From: Pedobacter sp. AK013
GTDB lineage: Bacteria > Bacteroidota > Bacteroidia > Sphingobacteriales > Sphingobacteriaceae
Assembly: GCF_014205835.1 (NCBI RefSeq)
Contig: NZ_JACHCQ010000018.1
Span: 62,001 to 126,000 of the forward strand
Direction: 5' to 3'
DNA length: 64,000 nt
In this document: one piece after another, positions 43,427-51,586 of the stretch
Position numbering within the stretch: the stretch's first letter is position 1
Layout of the letters: every line of letters begins with the position of its first letter
Translations under genes and position numbers: made by a program
Notes under the pieces: model-generated
What the model was told of the DNA's origin: nothing
The model's input: the letters and a program-made list of their open reading frames with translations, nothing else
The model's database searches: none

Positions 43427-43638
43427 GAGACGTAATTGTTAGCTAAAATACGCCCTGCTGAACTTGTTTCAGCATCTTTTTAGATTGAACTTCTATTTGA
43501 ATAATTAAGTCCCGATTGCAAGTAGCTTTAGCTCCTAAAAAACAACTGATAAAACAAGTTCTGGAAGACAATTTCAATGCGCTGTACTTCGCAGATTATT
43601 GTTAAGTAATTTTTGTTTCTTAGAAAGCAATACAAAAA

Positions 43639-43668
43639 TTTGATTATTCAATTTAGTTTCTATCTTTG
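43639..43668 (+). promoter_or_regulatory. Promoter of tRNA-Leu copy 1
   Basis: TTTG (43639-43642), 18 bases, TATCTTTG (43661-43668). The copy 2 promoter at 44381 has the same elements and spacing. The start point would fall near 43673, about 18 bases before the tRNA. Confidence 0.8.
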
Positions 43669-43690
43669 CAATCCTTAAAACATCCTATCT

Positions 43691-43772
43691 GCGGAAGTGG
43701 CGTAATTGGTAGCCGCACCAGACTTAGGATCTGGCGCTTCACGGCGTGGGGGTTCGAGTCCCTTCTTCCGCA
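43691..43772 (+). tRNA. tRNA-Leu (anticodon TAG), copy 1
   Basis: The acceptor stem GCGGAAG pairs with CTTCCGC, the discriminator is A, and CCA is not encoded. The anticodon stem CCAGA/TCTGG encloses loop CTTAGGA, with anticodon TAG. A long variable arm fits the leucine class, and the T-loop GGTTCGAGTCC is present. The 82-nt gene is identical to the copy at 44433. Confidence 0.95.
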
Positions 43773-43782
43773 CAACAAGATT

Positions 43783-43817
43783 AACCGTTCCGATTTAACA
43801 TCAGAACGGTTTTTTTT
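43783..43817 (+). terminator. Terminator of tRNA-Leu copy 1
   Basis: AACCGTTC pairs with GAACGGTT and runs into eight T residues, directly after the tRNA. Confidence 0.85.
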
Positions 43818-43974
43818 ATGGCATAGGTAATTAATTCTGTAATTGGTGTTACTGTTCAGCTATTTTTAACCACAGAGGCACATGGACGGTGTATTTGTTA
43901 TATATTCAATTATATAATTAATTGTTTTTCTTTCTATACACTGCAAAAAAATAGCTAAAAGAAGATTTCCTGGC

Positions 43975-44038
43975 CGTCCCAGAGGGACGATTCCACGGTA
44001 GCCAATTGTAAAATTGGTGTTTTCGTTCCGTAGGAACG
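43975..44038. repeat. Triple-hairpin dispersed element
   Basis: Three perfect small hairpins follow each other: CGTCCC-AGA-GGGACG (43975-43989), CCAATT-GTAA-AATTGG (44002-44017) and CGTTCC-GTA-GGAACG (44024-44038). It lies between the two tRNA-Leu genes. The rest of the 43.82-44.38 kb gap holds a family 1 repeat and no supportable gene. Confidence 0.7.
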
Positions 44039-44081
44039 TTTGGCGTTTTAACCATTAATTTTTCATCTATCCTTGCCACCT

Positions 44082-44177
44082 AAACCTGATCGCAGTGGTT
44101 CCGGTTTTTCATCGGAAAGAACGGAGAGCAGGGCTGCATTAGCCCAAACGCTACCGAACCTGCTTTCCAAAAAAATA
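44082..44177 (+). repeat. Dispersed repeat family 1, copy C
   Basis: It begins AAACCTGATCGCAGTGGTTC, includes AGAGCAGGGCTGCATTAGCC and ends in TGCTTTCCAAAAAAATAA, matching the head and tail of the copies at 14062 and 52632. Confidence 0.65.
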
Positions 44178-44380
44178 AATGCTCATAATTTATGCTGAAA
44201 ACAAAGGCTCTGTTTCATTACTGCGTTAATCCTGCTTTAAGTTACAAGTCTTCGTGGTTTGTGCCCCCTACAAATCGTTACAAAAACTTCTAATAGCCCT
44301 GTTATTAAAATTTTTCTCCTTAAAAATTAAAGAGTTAGCGGTTTTTGATCGAAATAATCAATAAAATATTACCGATGTCT

Positions 44381-44410
44381 TTTGATTATTCAATCTTGTT
44401 TCTATCTTTG
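44381..44410 (+). promoter_or_regulatory. Promoter of tRNA-Leu copy 2
   Basis: TTTG (44381-44384), 18 bases, TATCTTTG (44403-44410), almost identical to the copy 1 promoter including the ATTATTCAAT spacer. Confidence 0.8.
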
Positions 44411-44432
44411 CAGTCCTTACAACATCCTAACT

Positions 44433-44514
44433 GCGGAAGTGGCGTAATTGGTAGCCGCACCAGACTTAGGATCTGGCGCTTCACGGCGTGGGGGTTCGAG
44501 TCCCTTCTTCCGCA
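44433..44514 (+). tRNA. tRNA-Leu (anticodon TAG), copy 2
   Basis: It is identical in sequence to copy 1 (43691-43772), with the same anticodon loop CTTAGGA and variable arm. The upstream flank is also duplicated with a few changes (CAGTCCTTACAACATCCTAACT against CAATCCTTAAAACATCCTATCT), so promoter and gene were copied together. Confidence 0.95.
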
Positions 44515-44528
44515 CAACAAGATAAAGG

Positions 44529-44564
44529 CCGTTCCGATTTAAAAATCGGAACGGTTTTGTTTTT
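44529..44564 (+). terminator. Terminator of tRNA-Leu copy 2
   Basis: CCGTTCCGATTT (44529-44540) pairs with AAATCGGAACGG (44543-44554), followed by TTTTGTTTTT. The stem is stronger than that of copy 1. Confidence 0.88.
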
Positions 44565-44689
44565 AAAAACATTGATTAATAAAAATTGATGTGCTGTTTT
44601 AATTGAAGCGATATGTGCTGTTTGTCTCAAATTTCATATCTCGATACTCAAGTCTAATCGTACATCTCAATACTCATATCTCAGAAAAA

Positions 44690-46039
44690 ATGAATATTAC
44701 ACAGGAAAAAACCGGCAACTTAAATGCTGTTGTAAAAATCAAAATCGCACCTGCTGATTACACTGGAAAAGTAGAGAAAGCCATTAAAGATCAAGCTAAA
44801 AAAGCACAATTACCTGGTTTCCGTAAAGGAATGGTTCCTGCTGCCCACATTAAAAAAATGTATGGCAAAAGTATCTTGGTAGAAGAGGTTAACAACTTAT
44901 TAAACGATACCTTATCTAACTATATCGCTGAACAGAAATTAGAAATTTTAGGTCAACCACTTCCTAAAATGGACGATGAACGCGAATTTAAATGGGACAA
45001 TACAGATGATTTCGAATTTGATTATGAGTTAGGTTTAGCTCCAGCTTTTGATGTAAATCTTTCATCTAAAGATAAATTTACAGAATACGTAATTAAAGCT
45101 GATAAAGAAACTTTAGAAAGCCGTATCAAAAATATCCGTCGTAGCTATGGTAAAATGACTAATCCTGAGGTTTCGGCTGATGACGATGTACTTTATGCTG
45201 AATTAACCCAGGTATCTGCAGATGGTACTGCTGTTGAAGGGGGTATTACCAGTACAGCAAGTGTTCGTTTAGATCAAATCAAAGATAAAAAGATCCTTAA
45301 ATCTTTAATTGGTTTAAAGAAAGATGATGAAGTAACCATCGATATCCAAAAAGCATTCGAAGATGCTGCTGTAATTGCAAAAGCTTTAAATATTTCGGAA
45401 GAAGAGGCTGCTGCTTTAAAAGCAAGCTTTAAACTTCACGTTAAAAACGTTAACCGTTTAGAAGAGTCTGACTTAAACCAAGAGTTTTTTGATAAATTAT
45501 TTGGTGAAGGTACAGTAACCGACGAAGCTGGTTTCAGAGCGAAAATTACTGAAGAAGTAGAAAGTATGTTTAAGCAAGATGCTGAACGTAAATTATCGAA
45601 CGATATTTATGAAGCACTTTTAACTAAACACAATTTCGAATTGCCAGATGAGTTTTTACGTCGTTGGTTAAAAGCTACAAATGAGAAACTAACTGACGAG
45701 GAATTGACAGAAGGTTACGATGATTTCGCTAAAAACCTTAAATGGACTTTAATCGAAAACAAAATCATTAAAGATAACAGCATCGAAATTAAATATGAAG
45801 ATGTAGTTCAGGCTGCTAAAGCTAAATTGGATGCACAGTTCAGAATGTATAGCCCAAGTCCACTTCCAGAAGATCAATTGGCTCAATATGCTGTTCAGTT
45901 TTTGCAGGAAAAAGAAAATGCAAACCGTGTTTTCGAAGAAGTAAAAGCATTAAAAACTTTCGAGCAAATCAAATCTGTTGTTACTTTAGAGCAAAAAAAT
46001 ATTGATTACGATAAGTTTATCGCACTTGATAAAAAGTAA
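44690..46039 (+). CDS. tig: Trigger factor (ribosome-associated chaperone)
   Basis: The 449-aa chaperone binds nascent chains at the ribosome exit tunnel. The N-terminal ribosome-binding domain has LPGFRKGMVPAAHIKKMYG, the family signature region. The middle FKBP-like domain is weakly conserved, as is usual in Bacteroidota, and the C-terminal arms are helical. The ATG at 44690 gives MNITQEKTG; the longer frame from 44603 adds an unlikely extension over a word-repeat spacer (CTCGATACTCAAGTC / CTCAATACTCATATC). It precedes clpP and clpX, the common tig-clpP-clpX order, here interrupted by a four-helix-bundle gene. Confidence 0.93.
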   Translation: MNITQEKTGNLNAVVKIKIAPADYTGKVEKAIKDQAKKAQLPGFRKGMVPAAHIKKMYGKSILVEEVNNLLNDTLSNYIAEQKLEILGQPLPKMDDEREFKWDNTDDFEFDYELGLAPAFDVNLSSKDKFTEYVIKADKETLESRIKNIRRSYGKMTNPEVSADDDVLYAELTQVSADGTAVEGGITSTASVRLDQIKDKKILKSLIGLKKDDEVTIDIQKAFEDAAVIAKALNISEEEAAALKASFKLHVKNVNRLEESDLNQEFFDKLFGEGTVTDEAGFRAKITEEVESMFKQDAERKLSNDIYEALLTKHNFELPDEFLRRWLKATNEKLTDEELTEGYDDFAKNLKWTLIENKIIKDNSIEIKYEDVVQAAKAKLDAQFRMYSPSPLPEDQLAQYAVQFLQEKENANRVFEEVKALKTFEQIKSVVTLEQKNIDYDKFIALDKK

Positions 46040-46099
46040 TGCGTTTGGCGTAAGGCGCTAAGCGTTTTGAAAATGACTGTGCTATCCCTATATTTAGTG
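46040..46099. repeat. Left palindromic arm before the four-helix-bundle gene
   Basis: GCGTTTGGCGTAAGGCGCTAAGCG follows the tig stop. Its inverse, GCAAAACGCCAAACTC, ends the gap after the four-helix-bundle gene (about 46490-46512), so the gene is bracketed by imperfect inverted arms. Confidence 0.5.
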
Positions 46100-46459
46100 A
46101 TGGCTCAATTTAAATTTCAATCGCTCGAAGTTTGGCAGTTATCAATCACATTAACTGATAAATTACTTGATATAGCTGACCGATTGTCAGTTGATAAAAA
46201 ATACAGATTTGCAGAGCAGCTCAATGGGGCTGCTCTTAGCATATCCAATAATATTGCCGAGGGTTCAGGTTCCAATTCTAACAAGGAATTCGCTCATTAT
46301 CTGAATATTGCACGTCGATCTGTCTTCGAGAACGCAAATATTTTAGTAGTTTTAAAGCGGCGAAAATATATTTCTGACACAGAACTGAATGATTATCTGG
46401 AAGAATTGGATAAATTGGCACGGAAATTAACCAACTTCAGGAAATATTTATTAAAATAA
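46100..46459 (+). CDS. Four-helix-bundle protein (23S rRNA intervening-sequence protein family)
   Basis: The 119-aa product has the family hallmarks: FQSLEVWQ near the start, EQLNGAALSISNNIAEGSG in the centre and FAHYLNIARRSVFENANIL after it, giving a compact four-helix bundle. Relatives are encoded inside intervening sequences of 23S rRNA genes in some bacteria and elsewhere as orphans; their biochemical role is unknown. The ATG at 46100 is preferred to 46067 because the extra 11 residues are not family-like. It splits the tig-clpP pair and is flanked by inverted arms, suggesting an inserted module. Confidence 0.85.
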   Translation: MAQFKFQSLEVWQLSITLTDKLLDIADRLSVDKKYRFAEQLNGAALSISNNIAEGSGSNSNKEFAHYLNIARRSVFENANILVVLKRRKYISDTELNDYLEELDKLARKLTNFRKYLLK

Positions 46460-46516
46460 CTTGCGTATTTGGTTAGGCGTTAACACGCTTATCGCAAAAC
46501 GCCAAACTCATAACTC
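46460..46516. repeat. Right palindromic arm after the four-helix-bundle gene
   Basis: GGTTAGGCGTTAACACGCTTATCGC leads into AAAACGCCAAACTCATAACTC just before the clpP ATG. GGCGTT...AACGCC pairing is possible within it, and AACGCCAAAC is the inverse of GTTTGGCGT at 46043-46051. Confidence 0.5.
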
Positions 46517-47224
46517 ATGAACATAGATTCACAAGAATTCAGAAAATTTGCCGTTAAACATCAGGGAATTGGCGGTTTACATGTAGATAAATTTATTGCT
46601 CAGGCTAATCTGAACCCTAAGAGCATGACACCATATATCATTGAAGAACGCCAGTTAAATGTAGCGCAAATGGACGTTTTTTCAAGATTAATGATGGACC
46701 GTATTATCTTTTTAGGTGATGCGATTTACGATCAGAATGCGAATATTATCCAGGCGCAGTTGTTGTTTTTGCAATCAACAGATGCTGATAGAGATATTCA
46801 GATCTATATTAACTCGCCAGGTGGCTCGGTTTATGCAGGTTTAGGTATTTACGATACCATGCAATATATACAGCCAGATGTAGCTACAATTTGTACCGGT
46901 ATGGCCGCATCGATGGGGGCAGTTTTATTGGTAGCAGGTGCGAAAGGAAAACGTGCTGCATTGCCTCACTCAAGAGTAATGATTCACCAACCATCTGGCG
47001 GTGCACAAGGTGTGGCGTCTGATATGGAGATCAATTTGAGAGAGATGTTGAAATTGAAAAAAGAATTATACGATATTATTTCAGAGCACTCTGGCCAAAC
47101 ATATGATTGGGTAGAGAAAGCTTCAGATCGCGATTACTGGATGACAGCTGACGAGGCAAAAGGATTTGGTATGGTTGATGAGGTGTTATCGAGAAACGCA
47201 AAAAAAGATGGCGAAACAAAATAA
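46517..47224 (+). CDS. clpP: ATP-dependent Clp protease proteolytic subunit
   Basis: This serine peptidase forms the ClpP barrel and degrades substrates fed by ClpX. The catalytic triad is S132 (GMAASMGA), H157 (MIHQPSGG) and D206 (DRDYWM), with the standard 25- and 49-residue spacings. The 235-aa length includes an N-terminal extension of about 35 residues relative to E. coli, usual for Bacteroidota. It overlaps clpX by 17 bp. Confidence 0.96.
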   Translation: MNIDSQEFRKFAVKHQGIGGLHVDKFIAQANLNPKSMTPYIIEERQLNVAQMDVFSRLMMDRIIFLGDAIYDQNANIIQAQLLFLQSTDADRDIQIYINSPGGSVYAGLGIYDTMQYIQPDVATICTGMAASMGAVLLVAGAKGKRAALPHSRVMIHQPSGGAQGVASDMEINLREMLKLKKELYDIISEHSGQTYDWVEKASDRDYWMTADEAKGFGMVDEVLSRNAKKDGETK

Positions 47225-48446
47225 AGAATCCCGTTGTTCATTCTGCCATTCTGGCAAGCATGAAACGTTAATGTTGATTGAAGGCATGGATGCATTTATC
47301 TGCGATAAATGTGTAACCCAGGCCAATCAATTGCTTGCGCAAGAATTAGGGACCAAAGGGACAAAAAATATTCAAGAGGCGATAAACTTATTAAAGCCTC
47401 TTGAAATTAAACAACATCTTGATCAGTATGTTATTGGTCAGGATGATGCAAAAAAGGTATTATCTGTTGCCGTTTACAATCACTACAAACGTTTAAATCA
47501 AAAAGTTGATAAAGACGAGATTGAGATTGAAAAATCAAATATCATGTTGGTGGGCGAAACTGGTACAGGTAAAACACTTTTGGCTAAAACCATTGCGAAA
47601 ATTTTGCATGTGCCGTTCTGTATCTGCGATGCAACTGTTTTAACAGAGGCAGGTTATGTAGGTGAAGATGTTGAAAGTATTTTAACACGATTGCTTCAGG
47701 CTGCCGATTATGATGTAACAGCAGCCGAACGTGGCATCGTGTATATTGATGAGGTAGATAAGGTAGCACGTAAAAGCGATAACCCATCCATTACGCGTGA
47801 TGTATCAGGAGAAGGTGTTCAGCAGGCTTTATTGAAAATTTTAGAAGGTACGGTGGTAAACGTTCCACCGCAGGGCGGACGTAAGCACCCAGATCAGAAA
47901 ATGATCCCGGTAAACACGAATAATATTCTATTTATCTGTGGTGGAGCATTTGATGGTATCGAACGTAAAATTGCCAATCGTTTACGCACGCAGGCTGTAG
48001 GTTATAAAGTAAAGAAAGATGAAACAGTTTTAGATCTTAAAAATCTTTATAAGTATATTACACCTCAGGATTTAAAATCTTTTGGATTGATTCCGGAATT
48101 AATTGGCCGTATACCGGTTCTTTCCCATTTAAACCCATTGGATAAAGAATCGTTAAGAAATATTTTGACGGCGCCAAAAAATTCATTAATCAAGCAATAT
48201 GTGAAGCTTTTTGCTTATGAAGACGTAAAACTTGTTTTTGATGAAGATGTTTTAGACTTTATTGTAGATAAAGCAATGGAATATAAACTGGGTGCCCGTG
48301 GTTTAAGATCAATCTGCGAAGCGATTATGTTGGATGCGATGTTTGATACGCCAACGCAGACGGAGGTCAAGGAATTGCACATCAATCTTGATTATGCGAT
48401 AGAAAAATTTGAAAAGGCCGACTTTAAAAAGCTGCAGGCCGCTTAA
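47208..48446 (+). CDS. clpX: Clp protease ATP-binding unfoldase
   Basis: This AAA+ unfoldase delivers substrates to ClpP. The N-terminal C4 zinc domain (CSFCHSGK...CDKC), Walker A GETGTGKT, Walker [10 protein letters not shown], sensor and arginine-finger regions, and the ClpP-contact LIGRIPV loop are all present. From the ATG at 47208 the product is 412 aa (MAKQNKES). The longer frame from 47166 is rejected because it lies within clpP. The start inside clpP implies translational coupling. Confidence 0.96.
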   Translation: MAKQNKESRCSFCHSGKHETLMLIEGMDAFICDKCVTQANQLLAQELGTKGTKNIQEAINLLKPLEIKQHLDQYVIGQDDAKKVLSVAVYNHYKRLNQKVDKDEIEIEKSNIMLVGETGTGKTLLAKTIAKILHVPFCICDATVLTEAGYVGEDVESILTRLLQAADYDVTAAERGIVYIDEVDKVARKSDNPSITRDVSGEGVQQALLKILEGTVVNVPPQGGRKHPDQKMIPVNTNNILFICGGAFDGIERKIANRLRTQAVGYKVKKDETVLDLKNLYKYITPQDLKSFGLIPELIGRIPVLSHLNPLDKESLRNILTAPKNSLIKQYVKLFAYEDVKLVFDEDVLDFIVDKAMEYKLGARGLRSICEAIMLDAMFDTPTQTEVKELHINLDYAIEKFEKADFKKLQAA

Positions 48447-48453
48447 AAATTCA

Positions 48454-48484
48454 AATCCTTCCCGTAATCGGGAGGGATTTTTTG
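48454..48484 (+). terminator. Terminator after clpX
   Basis: AATCCTTCCCG pairs with CGGGAGGGATT (one G-T pair) around TAAT and is followed by a T-run, 8 bp after the clpX stop. Confidence 0.88.
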
Positions 48485-48539
48485 TAATACAGTATTGTTA
48501 ACGCTAAGCGCCAAACGCTATGCTCAAAACTAAAAGAAT

Positions 48540-49403
48540 ATGAACGAAGAAAAAGACGTAAAAAAAGACGAGGAAATAGTAGAGAAATCGAAAAAAGTAA
48601 AAGAGGTAGAAACCCCAGTTAAATCAGGATTAAAATCGAAAGATGAAATTGTTAAAAACTGGTTACCACGTTATACAGGGAGGTCGTTAGATCAGTTTGG
48701 CGATTATATTCTGTTAACCAATTTCAGTAAGTATGTAACCATGTTTTCGGAGTGGAACGATAATGCACCGATTATGGGTTTGGATAAGCCCATGCAAAGT
48801 GTTACAGCCAATGGAATTACAATTATCAACTTCGGTATGGGAAGCCCTTTGGCTGCAACCATGATGGATTTATTAACAGCCATTAAACCTAAAGCAGTCT
48901 TGTTTTTAGGTAAATGTGGAGGTTTGAAGAAGAAAAACCAATTGGGCGATTTAATTTTGCCTATTGCGGCGATTAGGGGAGAAGGAACATCAAATGATTA
49001 TCTGCCAGCAGAAGTACCTGCATTACCAGCTTTTGCCTTGCAGAAAGCGATTTCTACAACCATACGCGATCATGGCAGAGATTATTGGACCGGAACCTGT
49101 TATACCACTAACCGCAGGGTTTGGGAGCACGATAAAGAGTTTAAAAAATATTTGAAAACATTACGTGCAATGGCGGTAGATATGGAAACGGCGACGATTT
49201 TTACCACGGCCTTTGCGAATAAAATCCCAGCTGGCGCATTACTTTTGGTGTCCGATCAACCAATGATCCCAGAAGGTGTTAAAACCGCCGAAAGTGATAG
49301 CAGCGTAACCGAAAAATATGTAGAAACGCATTTGCGTATTGGTATCGATTCATTAAAGCAACTAATCAATAATGGATTAACGGTAAAACATTTGTTGTTT
49401 TAA
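48540..49403 (+). CDS. amn: AMP nucleosidase
   Basis: It hydrolyses AMP to adenine and ribose-5-phosphate, regulating adenylate pools. The phosphorylase-like fold shows FGMGSPLAATMMDLL, VLFLGKCGGL and AVDMETATIFTTAF with the typical catalytic ME(T)A region, then LLLVSDQPMIPEG. At 287 aa it matches the short form found in Bacteroidota, which lacks the large regulatory N-terminal domain of the E. coli enzyme. A lysine/glutamate-rich N-terminal tail of about 30 residues precedes the fold. Confidence 0.88.
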   Translation: MNEEKDVKKDEEIVEKSKKVKEVETPVKSGLKSKDEIVKNWLPRYTGRSLDQFGDYILLTNFSKYVTMFSEWNDNAPIMGLDKPMQSVTANGITIINFGMGSPLAATMMDLLTAIKPKAVLFLGKCGGLKKKNQLGDLILPIAAIRGEGTSNDYLPAEVPALPAFALQKAISTTIRDHGRDYWTGTCYTTNRRVWEHDKEFKKYLKTLRAMAVDMETATIFTTAFANKIPAGALLLVSDQPMIPEGVKTAESDSSVTEKYVETHLRIGIDSLKQLINNGLTVKHLLF

Positions 49404-49447
49404 GTTGGCAAAATCATCCTGTGGTCATTTCAGGGTTTTTTAATATC

Positions 49448-49637
49448 AGTTGTTGAAAGATAAGATGCTGAAATAAATTCAGCATGAAATGGTTAGAGTT
49501 AGGGTAATCGTCTTCCTGAACTTGTTTCAGGATTTTTTATTTGAGTTGTTGAAAGATAAGATGCTGAAATAAATTCAGCATGACGGTTAGAGTTAGGGTA
49601 ATCGTCTTCCTGAACTTGTTTCAGGATCTTCGTAACC
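49448..49637. repeat. Tandem pair of about 95-bp palindromic repeats
   Basis: Unit 1 (49448-49543) and unit 2 (49544-49637) both contain AGTTGTTGAAAGATAAGATG, then TGAAATAAATTCAGCATGA, then GGTTAGAGTTAGGGTAATCG and TCCTGAACTTGTTTCAGGAT. The last part and the TTCAGCATGA arm resemble the 16171 element. The units differ by only a few bases, so the duplication is recent. They fill the gap between amn and the convergent sigma gene. Confidence 0.8.
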
Positions 49638-49660
49638 GCAATTAGCATAAAGGTATAAAC

Positions 49661-49690
49661 AAAAAAAGATCGGCATCTGCCGATCTTTTA
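49661..49690 (-). terminator. Terminator of the primary sigma factor gene
   Basis: On the minus strand AAAAGATCGGCA pairs with TGCCGATCTTTT and continues into a T-run, 22 bp after the stop codon. The plus-strand side also has T residues, so it may serve both directions. Confidence 0.85.
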
Positions 49691-49712
49691 ATATCTGTTA
49701 GGGTCAAAAATT

Positions 49713-50573
49713 CTATCCTAAATAAGATTTTAAGATTTTACTTCTTGAAGTATGACGTAAACGTTGTAACGCTTTATCCTTAATCTGGCGAACACGCTCA
49801 CGTGTTAAATTAAATTTCTCACCAATCTCTTCTAAAGAAAGGGGGTGGTTAGAGCCTAAGCCGAAGAATAAAACGATAATTTCTCTTTCTCTTTCGGTTA
49901 AAGTAGATAAAGAACGTTTAATTTCTTCTGATAAAGACTCATTAATCAATGAGCTATCTGTATTTGGCTCGTGGTTTTCCAATACATCTAACAATGTATT
50001 TTCTTCACCTTGAACGAAAGGTGCATCCATTGATACGTGGCGGCCAGAGTTACTTAAAGTATCTGAAATTTTATCCACTGTCGTTTCCAGAATATCGGCA
50101 AGTTCTTCCGGAGAAGGCTCGCGTTCGTATTCTTGCTCTAATTTAGAGAAAGCTTTACTAATTTTGCTTAACGAACCTACCTGGTTTAAAGGTAAACGTA
50201 CAATACGGCTTTGCTCGGCAATTGCCTGCAAAATAGATTGACGAATCCACCAAACAGCATAAGAGATGAATTTGAAACCTTTAGTCTCATCAAAACGTTT
50301 TGCCGCTTTAATTAAACCCAGGTTACCTTCATTAATTAAATCTCCTAAAGTTAAACCTTGATTCTGATACTGCTTTGCAACAGATACAACGAAACGCAAA
50401 TTGGTCTTAGTCAATCGCTCTAATGCAGCCTGATCGCCCTCACGAATCTTCCTTGCTAAAATTACTTCCTCTTCTGCTGTTATTAAATCTACTTTGCCAA
50501 TTTCGTGTAGGTATTTATCTAATGACTGACTTTCACGGTTGGTAATGGATTGCGTTATCTTGAGTTGTCTCAT
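49713..50573 (-). CDS. rpoD: Primary RNA polymerase sigma factor (RpoD/SigA type)
   Basis: This 286-aa sigma-70 protein directs housekeeping transcription. Region 1.2 ([20 protein letters not shown]), region 2 ([17 protein letters not shown], then [15 protein letters not shown]), region 3 and region 4.2 ([19 protein letters not shown]) are seen. Region 1.1 and the long non-conserved insert are absent, as is typical for the Bacteroidota primary sigma, which reads TTTG / TAnnTTTG promoters. It is convergent with amn. Confidence 0.94.
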   Translation of the reverse strand: MRQLKITQSITNRESQSLDKYLHEIGKVDLITAEEEVILARKIREGDQAALERLTKTNLRFVVSVAKQYQNQGLTLGDLINEGNLGLIKAAKRFDETKGFKFISYAVWWIRQSILQAIAEQSRIVRLPLNQVGSLSKISKAFSKLEQEYEREPSPEELADILETTVDKISDTLSNSGRHVSMDAPFVQGEENTLLDVLENHEPNTDSSLINESLSEEIKRSLSTLTEREREIIVLFFGLGSNHPLSLEEIGEKFNLTRERVRQIKDKALQRLRHTSRSKILKSYLG

Positions 50574-50609
50574 TTATACGAATTGTGTGCTCTTTAATTA
50601 TTGAGTGTG

Positions 50610-50640
50610 CAAAGTTACGAAATTGTATAGCAATCCGAAA
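50610..50640 (-). promoter_or_regulatory. Promoter of the sigma factor gene
   Basis: On the minus strand TTTC (50640-50637), 19 bases, TAACTTTG (50617-50610). The -7 box is an exact match and the -33 box has one mismatch. The start point near 50605 gives a leader of about 30 bases. Confidence 0.7.
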
Positions 50641-51025
50641 GGATAAAATGCTGAAAATGTTAATGTTTGCACAAGTTTTTTACAGTTTTACTTAGAGCAA
50701 AAATCATTCCAAATAAAATTATGACAGTAAATGTGTTATTACTGCCGTTATAATTGATTTTCGGATATTATTTATTGTAAATCAATAAATATATTTTGAT
50801 TTATAATAATTTATTATTTATGTTTGTATTGTAAATAATTAAATAAACATGACGTTTCTTAAATTTTCAATAATTTAAGGTGAATATCAAAAGCCATTAT
50901 TGTGGGTCGTTTTGCGTATGTAATTTTTGTCAGGTCATAGGTGCGAAAATTAAATCAAGAAACCGGCTTCATTATTAAACAGCAAATTAAATTGAAGGCA
51001 TTACATTTTAAACTGGTATGTAATT
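50641..51025. other. AT-rich intergenic region
   Basis: The gap between the divergent sigma and DUF2975 genes contains a very AT-rich tract (about 50755-50870) with TAAATCAATAAATATATTTTG-like words that can form weak dyads. No ORF or clear promoter for the rightward genes is recognised. Confidence 0.5.
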
Positions 51026-51583
51026 ATGGAAATTAAAATAACAACCAATCAGATTCTGAAAGTATTACAGATACTTTCGTGGGTAATTTTTATCGGCCTA
51101 TGTGTTGAAGCAGGTGGGGTACTTGTTAATACAATTATTACCTCATTTATAAATCCGCAGGGCGTGAAGAACTTTTGGGATGGAGCAGATTATTTGTCAA
51201 GTGTTTACAAATTTGATCAGGGATATTTTCTGGTCATCACACTCGTGATGATTATCGTTGCTGTGTTAAAAGCAATCATGTTCTATCTAATTGTGAAATT
51301 GTTTGTCGATAAAAAGCTCCGTATTTCTCAGCCTTTCAGTTTAGAATTGAAGCATTTTATTTTGATACAGGTTTTTTTAGCTCTTGGGATAGGTTTTTTT
51401 GCACATTTAGGCTATAAATATACGATTTGGCTTACAAAACATGGGGTTATGGTTGCTGATCTTAAAAAGTTAAACATGGATGGGGCTGATGTGTGGTTCT
51501 TTATGGCTGTAGTGCTTTTTATAATTGTACAGGTTGTGAACAGAGGAATAGAAATTCAGCAAGAAAACGATTTAACGATATAA
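51026..51583 (+). CDS. DUF2975-family membrane protein
   Basis: The 185-aa protein has four hydrophobic helices (near SWVIFIGLCVEAGGVLV, GYFLVITLVMIIVAVLKAIM, HFILIQVFLALGIGFFAHL and VWFFMAVVLFIIVQVV) and ends with the family tail IQQENDLTI. Proteins of this family are found with small Cro/CI-type regulators, as here. The last 27 bases are identical to the end of the next gene. Function is unknown; a membrane sensor or regulator-partner role is possible. Confidence 0.82.
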   Translation: MEIKITTNQILKVLQILSWVIFIGLCVEAGGVLVNTIITSFINPQGVKNFWDGADYLSSVYKFDQGYFLVITLVMIIVAVLKAIMFYLIVKLFVDKKLRISQPFSLELKHFILIQVFLALGIGFFAHLGYKYTIWLTKHGVMVADLKKLNMDGADVWFFMAVVLFIIVQVVNRGIEIQQENDLTI

Positions 51584-51586
51584 TTT

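Noticed and set aside
44345..44542. 65-aa ORF across the second tRNA-Leu gene
   Set aside because: It reads through the promoter, tRNA and terminator; clearly not coding.
46067..46099. Longer start of the four-helix-bundle gene
   Set aside because: The extra 11 residues are hydrophobic and absent from the family pattern, and the second ATG gives the normal start near FQSLEVWQ.
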